The translations under genes were made by a program, and so were the position numbers. Shown here one piece after another: positions 7,675 through 14,789 of a stretch of 64,000 nt of DNA. This stretch comes from a virus. How positions within the stretch are numbered: position 1 is the first letter of the stretch; each line of letters begins with the position of its first letter. The stretch is from positions 1 through 64,000 of IMG/VR virus record IMGVR_UViG_3300037141_000279, one strand, 5' to 3'. The notes beneath the pieces were generated by a model that saw only the letters and a list, made by a program, of their open reading frames with translations, did not search any database and was not told where the DNA came from.

Positions 7675-7898
7675 TCTGGTCTCCGATAGTACCGCGCGTT
7701 GACCGCTCGGCGTATCATCTGAGCCTGAGCTCGCTGTTCGTCGGTGAGCACATGATGGCCGTTCGCCCAGCCGCGGCCACTCATCGTTACGACAGATTCA
7801 ACGTGGTCTTCCAGACCTCTGCCCAAAGGACTCAGCCACCTGGGTCCGATCTCCAGACCGCTGTTGTCCTTGTGCTCCCAAACGAACCACTCTCTCAT
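7671..7898 (-). CDS. small protein, first gene of a promoter-led operon
   Basis: 75 residues from the ATG at 7898. Sequence includes WFVWEHKDNSGLEIGPRWL and a helical DEQRAQAQMIRRAVNA. A sigma70-type promoter lies about 105 nt upstream, and the leader holds a strong hairpin. An 18-residue frame (MRIKTVEQLRRLVKGVQS, 7895-7951) ends in a TGA overlapping this ATG and may be a leader peptide. Confidence 0.5.
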   Translation of the reverse strand: MREWFVWEHKDNSGLEIGPRWLSPLGRGLEDHVESVVTMSGRGWANGHHVLTDEQRAQAQMIRRAVNARYYRRPE

Positions 7899-7960
7899 GA
7901 CTGCACCCCTTTGACCAGTCGGCGAAGTTGCTCGACGGTCTTGATCCGCATCGGATGTGC

Positions 7961-7981
7961 CCCAGGAAGGTTCCCTGGGGT
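7961..7981. promoter_or_regulatory. hairpin in the leader of the 7.9 kb operon
   Basis: Perfect 7-bp inverted repeat ccccagg...cctgggg around a 7-nt loop, 20-40 nt downstream of the predicted start of transcription. It is not followed by a T-run, so it is more likely a regulatory or stabilising leader hairpin than a terminator. Confidence 0.45.
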
Positions 7982-7999
7982 TTTGACTGCACACCATGG

Positions 8000-8028
8000 A
8001 CTCTACAGGACCCCTCCGAATTTGTCAA
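8000..8028 (-). promoter_or_regulatory. sigma70-type promoter for the 7.9 kb operon
   Basis: Minus strand TTGACA (8028-8023), 17-bp spacer, TAGAGT (8005-8000). Near-consensus. It reads leftward into the gene at 7898. Confidence 0.65.
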
Positions 8029-8046
8029 GGGAAATCGTAACAAAGT

Positions 8047-8457
8047 TTAACGAATCATCCCAGGCAGCGTGTACTGCACAATGCGGTGGTGAGCAAGCCG
8101 CCCTTTGCATTTGTTCGGATAGTGGCTGAGATAGATAATCGCAGATTGGAGTTCGTCAGGAGAGTCTTGGAACAGCCCCAAAGCTGTGTTGTGGTTGCTG
8201 CAAATGATGCCTCGGTCGAGCCCAGTCTTATGGCTGTGGTCGAGGCAAGGAGTATTGCCGCTATGCTTCGCCCCGATAGGGTCCATCTGATGTCCGCCGA
8301 TCAAACAGCGACCATGCTGAGCGTCATACCGCGCCTGAAATTCGGCAGGTGTCATCCCTCGACGTGGGCGGCGCAACTTCCTTTGGATTTCTCGTTCGGC
8401 CTCAGCCTTACGAAATTTTCTCAGATGTCCTATGATACTGATGGGCTGGCGACTCAT
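8047..8457 (-). CDS. endonuclease VII-type HNH nuclease
   Basis: 136 residues. It has a basic N-terminal helix (KFRKAEAEREIQRKLRR), CLIGGHQM as first half-site, CLDHSHKTG catalytic block, GIICSNHNTALGLFQDS second half, all in the endonuclease VII order. The usual CxxC of the first knuckle is reduced to one Cys plus His. It has its own strong promoter, as expected for a self-standing mobile gene. Confidence 0.75.
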   Translation of the reverse strand: MSRQPISIIGHLRKFRKAEAEREIQRKLRRPRRGMTPAEFQARYDAQHGRCLIGGHQMDPIGAKHSGNTPCLDHSHKTGLDRGIICSNHNTALGLFQDSPDELQSAIIYLSHYPNKCKGRLAHHRIVQYTLPGMIR

Positions 8458-8482
8458 GGTGGATTTCTATCCCCCTGAAAAC

Positions 8483-8511
8483 ATAATACGATAGTTCGCG
8501 GGGATAGTCAA
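8483..8511 (-). promoter_or_regulatory. strong sigma70-type promoter for HNH gene
   Basis: Minus strand TTGACT, 17-bp spacer, TATTAT, about 25 nt upstream of the ATG at 8457; the leader carries GGGGGA. A second weaker candidate (TTGACA, 17 bp, TTACAC) lies 40-70 bp further upstream. Confidence 0.65.
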
Positions 8512-8760
8512 GCAAAAATTTTTTTTGGTGTAACAAACTTTCATTAAAGGTGTCAAGGCAGTGTAGCCAAGCCCAGCAGCAAGCCAGGACCTCTGGGGTT
8601 TTTCGCCCCGCAAGTGGAATGCCAAAGGGACCCCTGCATTTTACTGGCCACACTTTGGCCATGTTCGTGCGTGCGCACATCGCTGTGGAAATGAATGCTA
8701 ACTTCTTTGTTATCAATTGAATGATGGGGTGTGTAGTGTGTCGCGAATGAGTGCGTGGCC

Positions 8761-8799
8761 TGCGCCGCTGCATCGCCGCTGCATCGCCGCTGCATCGCT
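8761..8799. repeat. three tandem 11-bp repeats
   Basis: The unit gccgctgcatc occurs three times head to tail, followed by a partial fourth (gctgatgat). No spacers, so not a CRISPR. It could be replication slippage or a binding array near the palindrome cluster. Confidence 0.7.
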
Positions 8800-8937
8800 G
8801 ATGATAACGCAGCACTTAGCACGCACACCTCGACTATGACAAAATCATGATTCCGCATAATCATCTACATAACAAAGGACTTATGATGCGCGCTGCGTAT
8901 GACCGTCGCACCCACCTGAGACCTGTTCACATCGCGA

Positions 8938-9076
8938 GTGATAAATTATGTCACAGTGACAAATTGTGTCACACCAGTGACAAATAATGTCACATGCTAA
9001 GTCGTTTGATATCATCACGAGTGACAAATTATGTCAATAGTGACAAATTACGTCACCAAGTGACATAAAATGGCGC
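8938..9076. repeat. array of 17-bp palindromes GTGAC-N7-GTCAC (iteron-like)
   Basis: Five near-identical copies of GTGACAAATTATGTCAC begin at 8938, 8956, 8977, 9021 and 9040, and a degenerate sixth at 9060. Four of the five steps are 18-21 bp, about two helical turns, so bound proteins would sit on one face; one step is 44 bp. Each copy is itself a palindrome, as expected for a dimeric DNA-binding protein. Either replication iterons or a cooperative operator. Confidence 0.8.
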
Positions 9077-9435
9077 AATTAAATGTTTGGCATCAAAATT
9101 GCGGAACACCACACGCACCACGACAGTGTAATAACTACACGCTGTTCCTGGCTCCGCACAGGCGTGTGAGAATAAAACCACGACAACACTATACCGCACC
9201 ACACGGAATTCGCAGAAAGCGGGAACATCCGCACGTACGATACAGCGCCATGACGCTAGGAAGCCCACCACCGCATTATCTCGCCCTCCCTTACTCCAAG
9301 CATGTCTCTGCTCACTTAGTCTCTCTTGAAGCGTTCTACCTGTCTCTACGTGTGTTGTCTACCTGCGGTCAGGATAATCCCTTGAAGATCAATGCTTGAA
9401 GCGGGTCGGTAGCGTACGTGCACCACGCAATCAAA

Positions 9436-9939
9436 CTAACGCTGCCCCGCCTCTGCGCGGTAACGAAGCAACGGACGGTCAGCCATGTATACTCGCTCTG
9501 CGTCGGTCTGTCGGTCAGGGTATAATTCAAGGAAGCGCACCACAACGTGATTGCATGTCTGACAGACCAAACCTCGCACACATTCAGCACAGCCGCCCAT
9601 CAATCCAGTCTGCTTATGGTTATGTGAATTTGAGCATCTGTGACTGTGCTCAATCACAGGCGACTCTTTAAGGTTGGACGCGCGACTTTGAAATGGTGCA
9701 TGACAGAGTTTGCAGCACTCCACCTGCTCTTGCAGCATGCGGTTGTACTCTGCGGGCTCTACTCCATATTGCCACCGCCGTCTACTCTCTGCCCTGTAGA
9801 CGAGCAGCTTCGGTTTAGTTGAATCCGCAACCCTGCGATGATACCAATTGCGATGATATGCACGTAGCTCTTCTGGCGTATACGCCGCAATGTTTTGACT
9901 GTACGTACCGTTCGGTTTGCGTGGATGCAAAACACTCAT
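9436..9939 (-). CDS. endonuclease VII-type HNH nuclease
   Basis: 167 residues. Long basic N-terminus (RNWYHRRVADSTKPK), then CKLCHAPF, the catalytic IEHSHRC segment with an unusual His/Asn-rich insertion, RGLVCQTCNHVV as second zinc pair. It starts about 20 nt after a compact bipartite promoter motif. Likely a homing endonuclease. Confidence 0.75.
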   Translation of the reverse strand: MSVLHPRKPNGTYSQNIAAYTPEELRAYHRNWYHRRVADSTKPKLLVYRAESRRRWQYGVEPAEYNRMLQEQVECCKLCHAPFQSRASNLKESPVIEHSHRCSNSHNHKQTGLMGGCAECVRGLVCQTCNHVVVRFLELYPDRQTDAERVYMADRPLLRYRAEAGQR

Positions 9940-9958
9940 AAATACCTTTGTGCTCCTA

Positions 9959-9983
9959 CACTTATGGTATGAAAAGTCTTAAA
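9959..9983 (-). promoter_or_regulatory. compact bipartite promoter-like motif (copy b)
   Basis: Minus strand AAGACTTTTCATACCATAAG followed by TG: GACTT, six bases, CCATAAGTG. One of the best copies of the motif; it lies 20 nt upstream of the HNH start at 9939. Confidence 0.6.
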
Positions 9984-10061
9984 CTTTTAGAGAGAAAAGC
10001 GCGCGCTTTCTCAAAGAGAAATGACCCTGACCCACCTGAAATGCGACACGCACGTTGCGCA

Positions 10062-10280
10062 CTACGGCTGGATGCCCATGTCTCGCAGCCATTGCTTATC
10101 TGCCTCGGTCATATGCTCATATCGCTCTATCGGTCTGAGCACACCGAACGCATCATACAGCGGACCCATCAGGCTCGTCATGTCGACAGTGAACCCAGCA
10201 TCATGCAGGCTTCTGATCATCGTGGGCTCAGCCAAGAACGCCCGCACGGTGTCCAGATATCGATCCAGTTGTTCATCCAT
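10062..10280 (-). CDS. small helical protein, unknown
   Basis: 72 residues from the ATG at 10280, which has a perfect GGAGGT 7 nt upstream; an in-frame GTG nine bases earlier is less likely. Mostly helical and acidic (DEQLDRYLDTVRAFLAEP). Coupled to the membrane peptide upstream (TGATG overlap). Confidence 0.55.
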   Translation of the reverse strand: MDEQLDRYLDTVRAFLAEPTMIRSLHDAGFTVDMTSLMGPLYDAFGVLRPIERYEHMTEADKQWLRDMGIQP

Positions 10281-10378
10281 CACCGCCACCTCCAGCCCGC
10301 CCCGTCGCAGGTCCAGACAACCAACTCGATGAACCCGATCACCAGCCCAGCCAATAGGAATCCACTCAAGATTGCCAT
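10280..10378 (-). CDS. 32-residue membrane peptide
   Basis: ATG at 10378 with AGGAG; the stop shares a base with the next ATG. One hydrophobic helix (ILSGFLLAGLVIGFIELVVW) and a basic tail (GWRWR). One of four such micro-proteins in this run. Confidence 0.5.
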   Translation of the reverse strand: MAILSGFLLAGLVIGFIELVVWTCDGAGWRWR

Positions 10379-10520
10379 CACGTGCTCCTCTCTACGCTTC
10401 TGCCTCTACTCAGTCGGTCAAGATTACCCTCGACATGCACAGGGTGCGCCCGCCTCTTTGCAATGATACCATGAAGCGAATATGGTGCAGCCCATCTGCA
10501 ATGCCGACCGCACGTTGCGC

Positions 10521-10742
10521 TCACCAACTGGCATAGTCTGTGATGTCGGTCTGACTCCCACGCGCATGCTTTGGACAGTCAACCACCACATTCTGTCCGA
10601 TGCCGCTGGCTCTGCTCGCATAGATGCGCACGCCACTCTGGCATTTCGCATGGTCTGCCGTGAATTGCGCCAGGAGCCGCGCCTCCCCTGCGTTGAGCGA
10701 GACACCGTGCCATGTGCCATCCGTCAGTGTGAACTTGCTCAT
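10521..10742 (-). CDS. small protein, unknown
   Basis: 73 residues from the ATG at 10742 (GGAGG upstream). Starts SKFTLTDGTWHGVSLN, and its middle ...GEARLLAQFTADHAK is helical. It recalls small host-takeover proteins only in size. Function unknown. The 140 bp between its end and the gene at 10378 shows no gene. Confidence 0.5.
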   Translation of the reverse strand: MSKFTLTDGTWHGVSLNAGEARLLAQFTADHAKCQSGVRIYASRASGIGQNVVVDCPKHARGSQTDITDYASW

Positions 10743-10831
10743 CACAGCCTCCATCGCCGATAGATCAGCAACGCCACTGCGAAAATGAGAACCACGACAC
10801 GCACAGTCTGCATCACCTCAATAAACGTCAT
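10742..10831 (-). CDS. 29-residue membrane peptide
   Basis: ATG at 10831; its TGA shares the A with the next ATG (TGATG). A short N-terminus is followed by a hydrophobic helix (VRVVVLIFAVALLIY) and RRWRL. It overlaps the upstream micro-gene by 14 nt. Confidence 0.45.
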   Translation of the reverse strand: MTFIEVMQTVRVVVLIFAVALLIYRRWRL

Positions 10832-10922
10832 CGTCGTCCCCTGCATTCAGCACACCCCAGGCGGCCAGCCCAACACCCAGCAGCAATGCCAACGCTATCA
10901 CAAGCAACACGCCTTCAGCCAT
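10818..10922 (-). CDS. 34-residue membrane peptide
   Basis: ATG at 10922 with GGGAGG upstream. Hydrophobic helix (VLLVIALALLLGVGLAAWGV) and an acidic tail (GDDDDVY). The start is coupled to the upstream stop (TGATG). Confidence 0.5.
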   Translation of the reverse strand: MAEGVLLVIALALLLGVGLAAWGVLNAGDDDDVY

Positions 10923-11191
10923 CACAGCCTCCCGCCATACTGATCAGTCCAACTCGTACGCTTGAGCCTCCACCGCCACCAGCGATTACGCTGGCGAGCC
11001 CACCAATATCCTAAACACATCACTGCCTCCCCTTTGCAAGCACTTGGATCACCTTCCAAGTCTTCAATCTGTTGTTTCAACTCTGTAGTCTCGGTGCACC
11101 ACGGACAAGTGGTCCCCCGATTCCCCCGATTCCCCTGGTACACCGCCACCGCATAAGCGCCGTGCTCTTCACAGACTTGTTGGATTTGCAT
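10922..11191 (-). CDS. small protein with CPWC zinc-type motif
   Basis: 89 residues. CEEHGAY near residue 7 and TTCPWCTE near 28 could together bind one zinc. A coiled segment follows (ELKQQIEDLEGD). The C-terminal third is tryptophan/arginine-rich (RNRWWRWRLKRTSW). An internal ATG (MCLGYWW) has its own strong GGGGAGG site, so a second, shorter product of 32 residues may be made from the same frame. Confidence 0.5.
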   Translation of the reverse strand: MQIQQVCEEHGAYAVAVYQGNRGNRGTTCPWCTETTELKQQIEDLEGDPSACKGEAVMCLGYWWARQRNRWWRWRLKRTSWTDQYGGRL

Positions 11192-11203
11192 TTGCTTCGA
11201 TCC

Positions 11204-11392
11204 TCAACTCGCTAGAATTGGCCATCGCATGATGACCAGCCAGAGGTCCGTCCTGCTCGGCCAGATGAATACGTTCTCTGTACGCGTCAGGACTCCCTGT
11301 GCAAATGCCATCGCTTCGGCAAGGCTTTGAAAGTACCGTGTGGTCACGCTCCACTGACTCATATCGCTTGTTCGTATCGTTTTCGTATTCAT
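11204..11392 (-). CDS. small protein, unknown
   Basis: 62 residues, ATG overlapping the stop of the upstream gene. Contains WSVTTRYFQSLAEAMAFAQG, resembling a short alpha/beta unit, and a hydrophobic end (LWLVIMRWPIL). Function unknown. Confidence 0.45.
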   Translation of the reverse strand: MNTKTIRTSDMSQWSVTTRYFQSLAEAMAFAQGVLTRTENVFIWPSRTDLWLVIMRWPILAS

Positions 11393-11556
11393 CGCTTGTC
11401 CGCCATTTCAGTCAGCACGCGCTTCATGTACACGACGGGGAATATCCACATCGCAGCCACCAGCACCCAGAAGTTAATGGGAGGCAGTGGATATGCAGCC
11501 ATGATGATCAAGATGCCCAAAACAATTTCAAGTGCCCACCACTTACGCCATGTCAT
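11389..11556 (-). CDS. two-span membrane protein
   Basis: 55 residues from the ATG at 11556; an in-frame ATG at 11586 falls inside the promoter and cannot be used. Two hydrophobic helices (WALEIVLGILIIMAAYPLP and FWVLVAAMWIFPVVY) joined by a short turn. Holin-like in size, but no lysis gene is adjacent. Confidence 0.55.
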   Translation of the reverse strand: MTWRKWWALEIVLGILIIMAAYPLPPINFWVLVAAMWIFPVVYMKRVLTEMADKR

Positions 11557-11576
11557 GACTTTGCATCCATGTTGAG

Positions 11577-11605
11577 ATGATAGCACCAGTGGTACTGGAT
11601 GTCAA
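11577..11605 (-). promoter_or_regulatory. sigma70-type promoter with degenerate operator
   Basis: Minus strand TTGACA, 17-bp spacer, TATCAT. The spacer contains AGTACCACTGGTGCT, a degraded version of the GTAC-N4-GTAC palindrome found at other promoters. Drives the leftward small-gene run from 11556. Confidence 0.65.
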
Positions 11606-12030
11606 GCATAAAATCGTTTCAACCATGTGATAAACTGTCCGTATGGTGTCGTTCCTTTTGCGTGGTTGCAGAGAAAACAACACGGCACCACGTTTGCCAA
11701 CGTGTACCCCAGATTAGTGTTCTTGCGATCAATCCCATTGTACACGAATCGTCCGCTCTTAAACTCGCTAATCGTTTGAGGCTGAACTCGGCAATAATGA
11801 CAAGGCGACGCTGTGATGAAATCGAATTGCTCTTCCGTCAGTTCCCACACCAGTCCCCGTGCTTTGGCGTTTATATGATATCGTCGCCACACAGCATTTC
11901 TCGCTGCGCGCCCGCGTGGATATTTTAACGGGCCTCTCCCATATGGGTTGCACTCTGTGCATCGCCCTGATTGAATAATCTGCCCGATGTGACAGTGACT
12001 GCAAATCTTGATATCTCGTCTGTACGCCAT
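11602..12030 (-). CDS. HNH endonuclease (IDR-x-N type)
   Basis: 142 residues. An N-terminal zinc ribbon (CSHCHIGQ...CTEC), a basic helix, CHYCRVQP, then the block FVYNGIDRKNTNLGYT, NVVPCCFLCNHAKG and a terminal F-x-x-W-L. The same block occurs in the nucleases at 16633-17274 and 28582-29130, so the three are paralogues. Probably a homing endonuclease. Confidence 0.75.
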   Translation of the reverse strand: MAYRRDIKICSHCHIGQIIQSGRCTECNPYGRGPLKYPRGRAARNAVWRRYHINAKARGLVWELTEEQFDFITASPCHYCRVQPQTISEFKSGRFVYNGIDRKNTNLGYTLANVVPCCFLCNHAKGTTPYGQFITWLKRFYA

Positions 12031-12040
12031 GATGCTCTAA

Positions 12041-12070
12041 AGCATACACCCCACACCAGTTAGATGTCAA
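12041..12070 (-). promoter_or_regulatory. sigma70-type promoter for the HNH gene
   Basis: Minus strand TTGACA (12070-12065), 18-bp spacer, TATGCT. It is back to back with the rightward operator promoter at 12.08 kb, only 8 bp separating their elements. Confidence 0.5.
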
Positions 12071-12077
12071 GGAAATA

Positions 12078-12121
12078 AGTACTAAAGTACTATTGCATGT
12101 TTTTGGTTCTGGGCGCAGAAT
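12078..12121 (+). promoter_or_regulatory. GTAC-N4-GTAC operator with promoter (copy 1)
   Basis: Palindrome AGTACTAAAGTACT at 12078-12091, then -35 TTGCAT (12093-12098), 17-bp spacer and -10 CAGAAT (12116-12121). The palindrome abuts the -35, which is non-consensus, so an activator is conceivable. Confidence 0.7.
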
Positions 12122-12143
12122 GGTTGACATGGAGAACAACAAA

Positions 12144-12353
12144 ATGCAAATCCCAAAACAGACCATTGAATGGCTCGTGGCTCGCCTGCACTGCAGCGTG
12201 TCCGATGAAGATGTTGCGCGCGACATGCGCCGCCGTGTGCGCCAGAATCCAACCCTCACCGCATCCTTTGAAAAGCGTTGCGTCACGTACGCGCTGAAAT
12301 GTCACCACGAGAACCAGGGTCTCTATCGGCGCGTTGTATCGGGGAGGCTCTAA
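12144..12353 (+). CDS. small protein, first gene after operator promoter
   Basis: 69 residues from the ATG at 12144, with GGAG upstream. Earlier in-frame ATGs (12093, 12120, 12129) lie in or just after the promoter. Helical and basic (IEWLVARLHCSVSDEDVARDMRRR); the spacing of SDEDVARDM suggests a short helix-turn-helix but this is weak. Confidence 0.55.
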   Translation: MQIPKQTIEWLVARLHCSVSDEDVARDMRRRVRQNPTLTASFEKRCVTYALKCHHENQGLYRRVVSGRL

Positions 12354-12574
12354 TGCTACTGGCGGATGTCAAACTCGCTCTGAAAAACTGTGGCTATGTC
12401 TGCTTCTACTGGGGACACAACGGCGTCAAGGTATATTCCGAAAATGGTCGCACGCTGGGCGCAATGGACGGGCGATCATATCAAGGATTCCTGCGAACGG
12501 TGGCCCCCACGCTGCGCCGCACCGAGACAGGCAGCACGGAAGACCAGGACTTGATCATCTGCTGGAGGTCCTAA
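12353..12574 (+). CDS. small protein, unknown
   Basis: 73 residues; ATG overlaps the preceding stop (TAATG) and has GGGGAGG upstream. Alternating strands (CGYVCFYWGHNGVKVYSENG). Function unknown. Confidence 0.55.
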   Translation: MLLADVKLALKNCGYVCFYWGHNGVKVYSENGRTLGAMDGRSYQGFLRTVAPTLRRTETGSTEDQDLIICWRS

Positions 12575-12581
12575 CGAAATC

Positions 12582-12626
12582 GGTACTTTAGTACTATTGC
12601 CTGAATTGGGCGTCTACCCCCATAAT
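12582..12626 (+). promoter_or_regulatory. GTAC-N4-GTAC operator with promoter (copy 2)
   Basis: GGTACTTTAGTACT at 12582-12595, -35 TTGCCT (12597-12602), 18-bp spacer, -10 CATAAT (12621-12626). Same arrangement as copy 1. Confidence 0.7.
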
Positions 12627-12648
12627 GGTGGACATGGAGATCAACCAA

Positions 12649-12879
12649 ATGACGAAATTACAGAAAGCGCAAACGGAAGTCAGCCTCTTGTGGGTTAAGA
12701 TGTGCGCCGAAGAAGGCGGCCCGACCGACAGCAAGTTCGTCGTGTTCACGTCCACCAACAAGTACTCGCTCAAGTACAACACGGCGGTCAAGAAATTCTT
12801 CCGCCTGAAGTCCAACGCCCGACCGACCAAAGATCGCACGGATTATATGGCGGCTGCGCGAAATGCGGGGGTGCGATAA
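12649..12879 (+). CDS. small basic protein, unknown
   Basis: 76 residues from the ATG at 12649 (GGAG upstream). Lysine-rich (KLQKAQTEVSLLWVKM, KYSLKYNTAVKKFFRLK), so nucleic-acid binding is possible. Heads a coupled row of small genes. Confidence 0.55.
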   Translation: MTKLQKAQTEVSLLWVKMCAEEGGPTDSKFVVFTSTNKYSLKYNTAVKKFFRLKSNARPTKDRTDYMAAARNAGVR

Positions 12880-13034
12880 TGAAATCCAACGTCAGCTTCG
12901 ACATCACACGCACGACCAGCTTCCGCAACATGGAAGCGGACGCCACCTTGATCTATCACCTTGTGATGGCGGGCGCGGTACGCCAGCCAGATCGCCGCCA
13001 GGAGGCACGCAAATGCCAAACCGCTACCGCATAG
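12879..13034 (+). CDS. 51-residue protein, unknown
   Basis: ATG overlaps the preceding stop by one base (TAATG). Sequence SFDITRTTSFRNMEADATLIY. It overlaps the next gene by 22 nt. No motif recognised. Confidence 0.45.
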   Translation: MKSNVSFDITRTTSFRNMEADATLIYHLVMAGAVRQPDRRQEARKCQTATA

Positions 13035-13162
13035 AGAAACATTGGCGCGCTGGTAGGTTCGATTGGTGGGTGTATTTGGGTGACGATGCGGTAAGGGTAT
13101 TTCAACTCAAGAAATACGCTATCGCTTGGATTCTAGCGCAAGAAGCCCAAGAGGCGAAGTGA
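13013..13162 (+). CDS. 49-residue protein, unknown
   Basis: ATG at 13013 preceded by GGAGG. Basic, aromatic (YRIEKHWRAGRFDWWVYLG) with a helical end (AIAWILAQEAQEAK). Could be a DUF1508-like beta-alpha unit; unproven. Confidence 0.45.
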   Translation: MPNRYRIEKHWRAGRFDWWVYLGDDAVRVFQLKKYAIAWILAQEAQEAK

Positions 13163-13248
13163 TGCACGACATCCTCGACGCGGCAGGCACCATCATCGGG
13201 ATCGTCATCACTCTAATCTTGATGTTTGCAGAATGGGAGGCAAAATGA
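13162..13248 (+). CDS. 28-residue membrane peptide
   Basis: ATG overlaps the preceding TGA; the stop overlaps the next ATG. One hydrophobic helix (TIIGIVITLILMFAEW). Another single-span micro-protein. Confidence 0.45.
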   Translation: MHDILDAAGTIIGIVITLILMFAEWEAK

Positions 13249-13433
13249 AACCCGCGACACGCGAATCAGAAATATGGCTTCGGTCTGCAGCACGATACGC
13301 ACGAAACAACGAACCCGTCGCGGCTGCACTCTCTCAGCACCTAGCCCAGATAGCCCAGGAGACTCGCGACGAATTCGAAGAAATCAGACAGATTGCCGAG
13401 GCGATGCACAAAGCCGCGCAATTAGCGAAGTAG
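13245..13433 (+). CDS. small helical protein, unknown
   Basis: 62 residues from the ATG at 13245 (GGGAGG upstream). Almost wholly helical (EEIRQIAEAMHKAAQLAK). It ends 12 nt inside the convergent gene on the other strand. Confidence 0.5.
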   Translation: MKPATRESEIWLRSAARYARNNEPVAAALSQHLAQIAQETRDEFEEIRQIAEAMHKAAQLAK

Positions 13434-13619
13434 TGCTCCCAGCTCGATTAAGGCATCCTGGTGCAAGTCGAGGCTGCTGCGCAGTGCCTTCGCCACTTCC
13501 AGGTCAACCTCGCCGCTTCTGAACGGTGCGCGAGGCATTTCGTTTCGCACCGATAGAATCTCTTCGCACAACTTGAATAGGCGCGCGGTCTGCGCGTCAG
13601 TCAGTTCGATCTTGCTCAT
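13422..13619 (-). CDS. small helical protein, unknown
   Basis: 65 residues from the ATG at 13619 (GGAGGG upstream). The frame remains open to an ATG at 13715, which would add 32 residues including CYWC; that start touches a compact promoter motif and has no ribosome site. SKIELTDAQTARLFKLCEEI is helical. Function unknown. Confidence 0.5.
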   Translation of the reverse strand: MSKIELTDAQTARLFKLCEEILSVRNEMPRAPFRSGEVDLEVAKALRSSLDLHQDALIELGALLR

Positions 13620-13715
13620 GGTCGTACCCTCCGTGTGATTCGTCTCTACTCCCAAAATTTTAGTGAGCCGCTGACACCAGTAGCAGGTGCTCGGGTTGTG
13701 ATTGGCAATCATCAT

Positions 13716-13737
13716 CTATGGCTCGCAAAGTCTTAAA
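13716..13737 (-). promoter_or_regulatory. compact bipartite promoter-like motif (copy c)
   Basis: Minus strand TTAAGACTTTGCGAGCCATA followed by GATG: GACTT, six bases, CCATA. Lies upstream of the leftward gene at 13.6 kb. Confidence 0.5.
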
Positions 13738-13814
13738 TTTTTTGTGGCGGGGCGGCGCTGCAGTCGTGACCCTCTTTAATGGCTCCCGTGGCGTACCGAG
13801 CCAACCACGTCAAA

Positions 13815-14507
13815 CTAGAACTGGTCATTCTCCGATGCGCGCCTGCGGGGGAACTCCAGCATCACACCCACAACGAACCCGCCACCGATGCGCCTGTCCC
13901 GATTGCCGCACGTTTGCGGGCCGATACTGCCGTCGCAGTAGGGATTACCCTGAGCCCACACCTGCCCGAAGTAATTATCCTCGGACAAGCGAACACAAAA
14001 GGGTCCTGTGCACGCGATGCGTACCGTGAACGCGATGTCTCCGCCCTGCATATGGCTCGACTCCAGGCCGCTCGGCGTCACGCCGTTATTGAACTGCCTC
14101 AAATAGTCGAACGACAGTCGCGCAGGACTACCTGCAAGCACGCCACGATAGGTGAGCCCGCCGAAGGCGTAGTCCGCGTCCTTGGTCACCTTGGTGACGT
14201 TGTACGCCGAATCCTCAACGCGCCCGTTCAAGCCCCAGTGATTGGTGAGCCAGATATGCCCGCCGACAGACGCCAGATTCGCGCGACCGCCACCGAGGGC
14301 GACGTGTGATTCGACGGGCGAGAATGTGTCTTGCAAATCCAATTCGTAGTGCTTGAGAAATGGAATTTCGACGCGAGCCGTCACGCCCACACTGGAGTTA
14401 TCAAACGCGATCCCTCCCGAGGTGCCGAACAAGAACCGAGTCTGCGCATTTGCGCGCGTCGCGAACAGCGACACCAACAGTAAAGCGAATACGATGATAC
14501 GTTTCAT
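13815..14507 (-). CDS. exported beta-barrel-like outer-membrane protein
   Basis: 230 residues. Signal peptide 1-21 (KRIIVFALLLVSLFATRANA). The rest alternates polar and hydrophobic residues in strand-length runs (VGVTARVEIPFLKHYELDLQ, FGGLTYRGVLAG, RIGGGFVVGVMLEF), as in small outer-membrane barrels. One disulfide-like pair region (ACTGPFCV, NPYCDGS...TCG). A phage gene of this type may alter the host surface, for example block other phages. It implies a diderm host. About 100 bp downstream of the stop is empty apart from promoter motif c. Confidence 0.6.
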   Translation of the reverse strand: MKRIIVFALLLVSLFATRANAQTRFLFGTSGGIAFDNSSVGVTARVEIPFLKHYELDLQDTFSPVESHVALGGGRANLASVGGHIWLTNHWGLNGRVEDSAYNVTKVTKDADYAFGGLTYRGVLAGSPARLSFDYLRQFNNGVTPSGLESSHMQGGDIAFTVRIACTGPFCVRLSEDNYFGQVWAQGNPYCDGSIGPQTCGNRDRRIGGGFVVGVMLEFPRRRASENDQF

Positions 14508-14522
14508 GGTCCCTCCCAGGAC

Positions 14523-14777
14523 TTATTCGTTCAATAGTTCCGTGACGCCCGCCAGCCCTTGGTCGACATCGCTTTTGATCTCGATGGGTTGGTCTAATTT
14601 GATATGACGCACGAAGGGGGCAGTGCGCACTGTAGGCCCGAGCCCCATCGCCTTGCGCTTCTGTGCTTGTTCGCAGACAACCTCATGCATGCTGCGGCAT
14701 CGCCTGCAAATCAGCTTCGGGCAATGAGAACAGGACTCTCCCTCGAACGCGCCGCATCCATCACATTGTGAGTCCAT
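14523..14777 (-). CDS. zinc-binding protein with B-box-like cluster
   Basis: 84 residues. The N-terminal half carries CDGCGAFEGESCSHCPKL, ICRRCRSMHEVVC: four CxxC-like pairs plus His, enough for two interleaved zinc sites. The C-terminal half is plain and acidic. Could be an adaptor that binds a host protein; not identified further. Confidence 0.6.
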   Translation of the reverse strand: MDSQCDGCGAFEGESCSHCPKLICRRCRSMHEVVCEQAQKRKAMGLGPTVRTAPFVRHIKLDQPIEIKSDVDQGLAGVTELLNE

Positions 14778-14789
14778 GATTTCCTCCGA

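Larger units (their letters stand above)
8512..9435. other. gene-free control region
   Basis: About 920 bp with no convincing gene: open frames here have no ribosome sites, poor composition and run across the repeat array. It holds a tandem 11-bp repeat near 8.77 kb, an array of 17-bp palindromes at 8.94-9.08 kb and several short inverted repeats. The size, lack of genes and phased repeats fit a replication origin or a major regulatory locus. Confidence 0.6.

Noticed and set aside
8761-8799. CRISPR array
   Set aside because: Three 11-bp units without spacers and no cas genes; simple tandem repeat.
9070-9399. Rightward 109-codon frame as a gene
   Set aside because: It starts in the last palindrome, has no ribosome site and an unlikely composition; the opposite strand is also open by chance.
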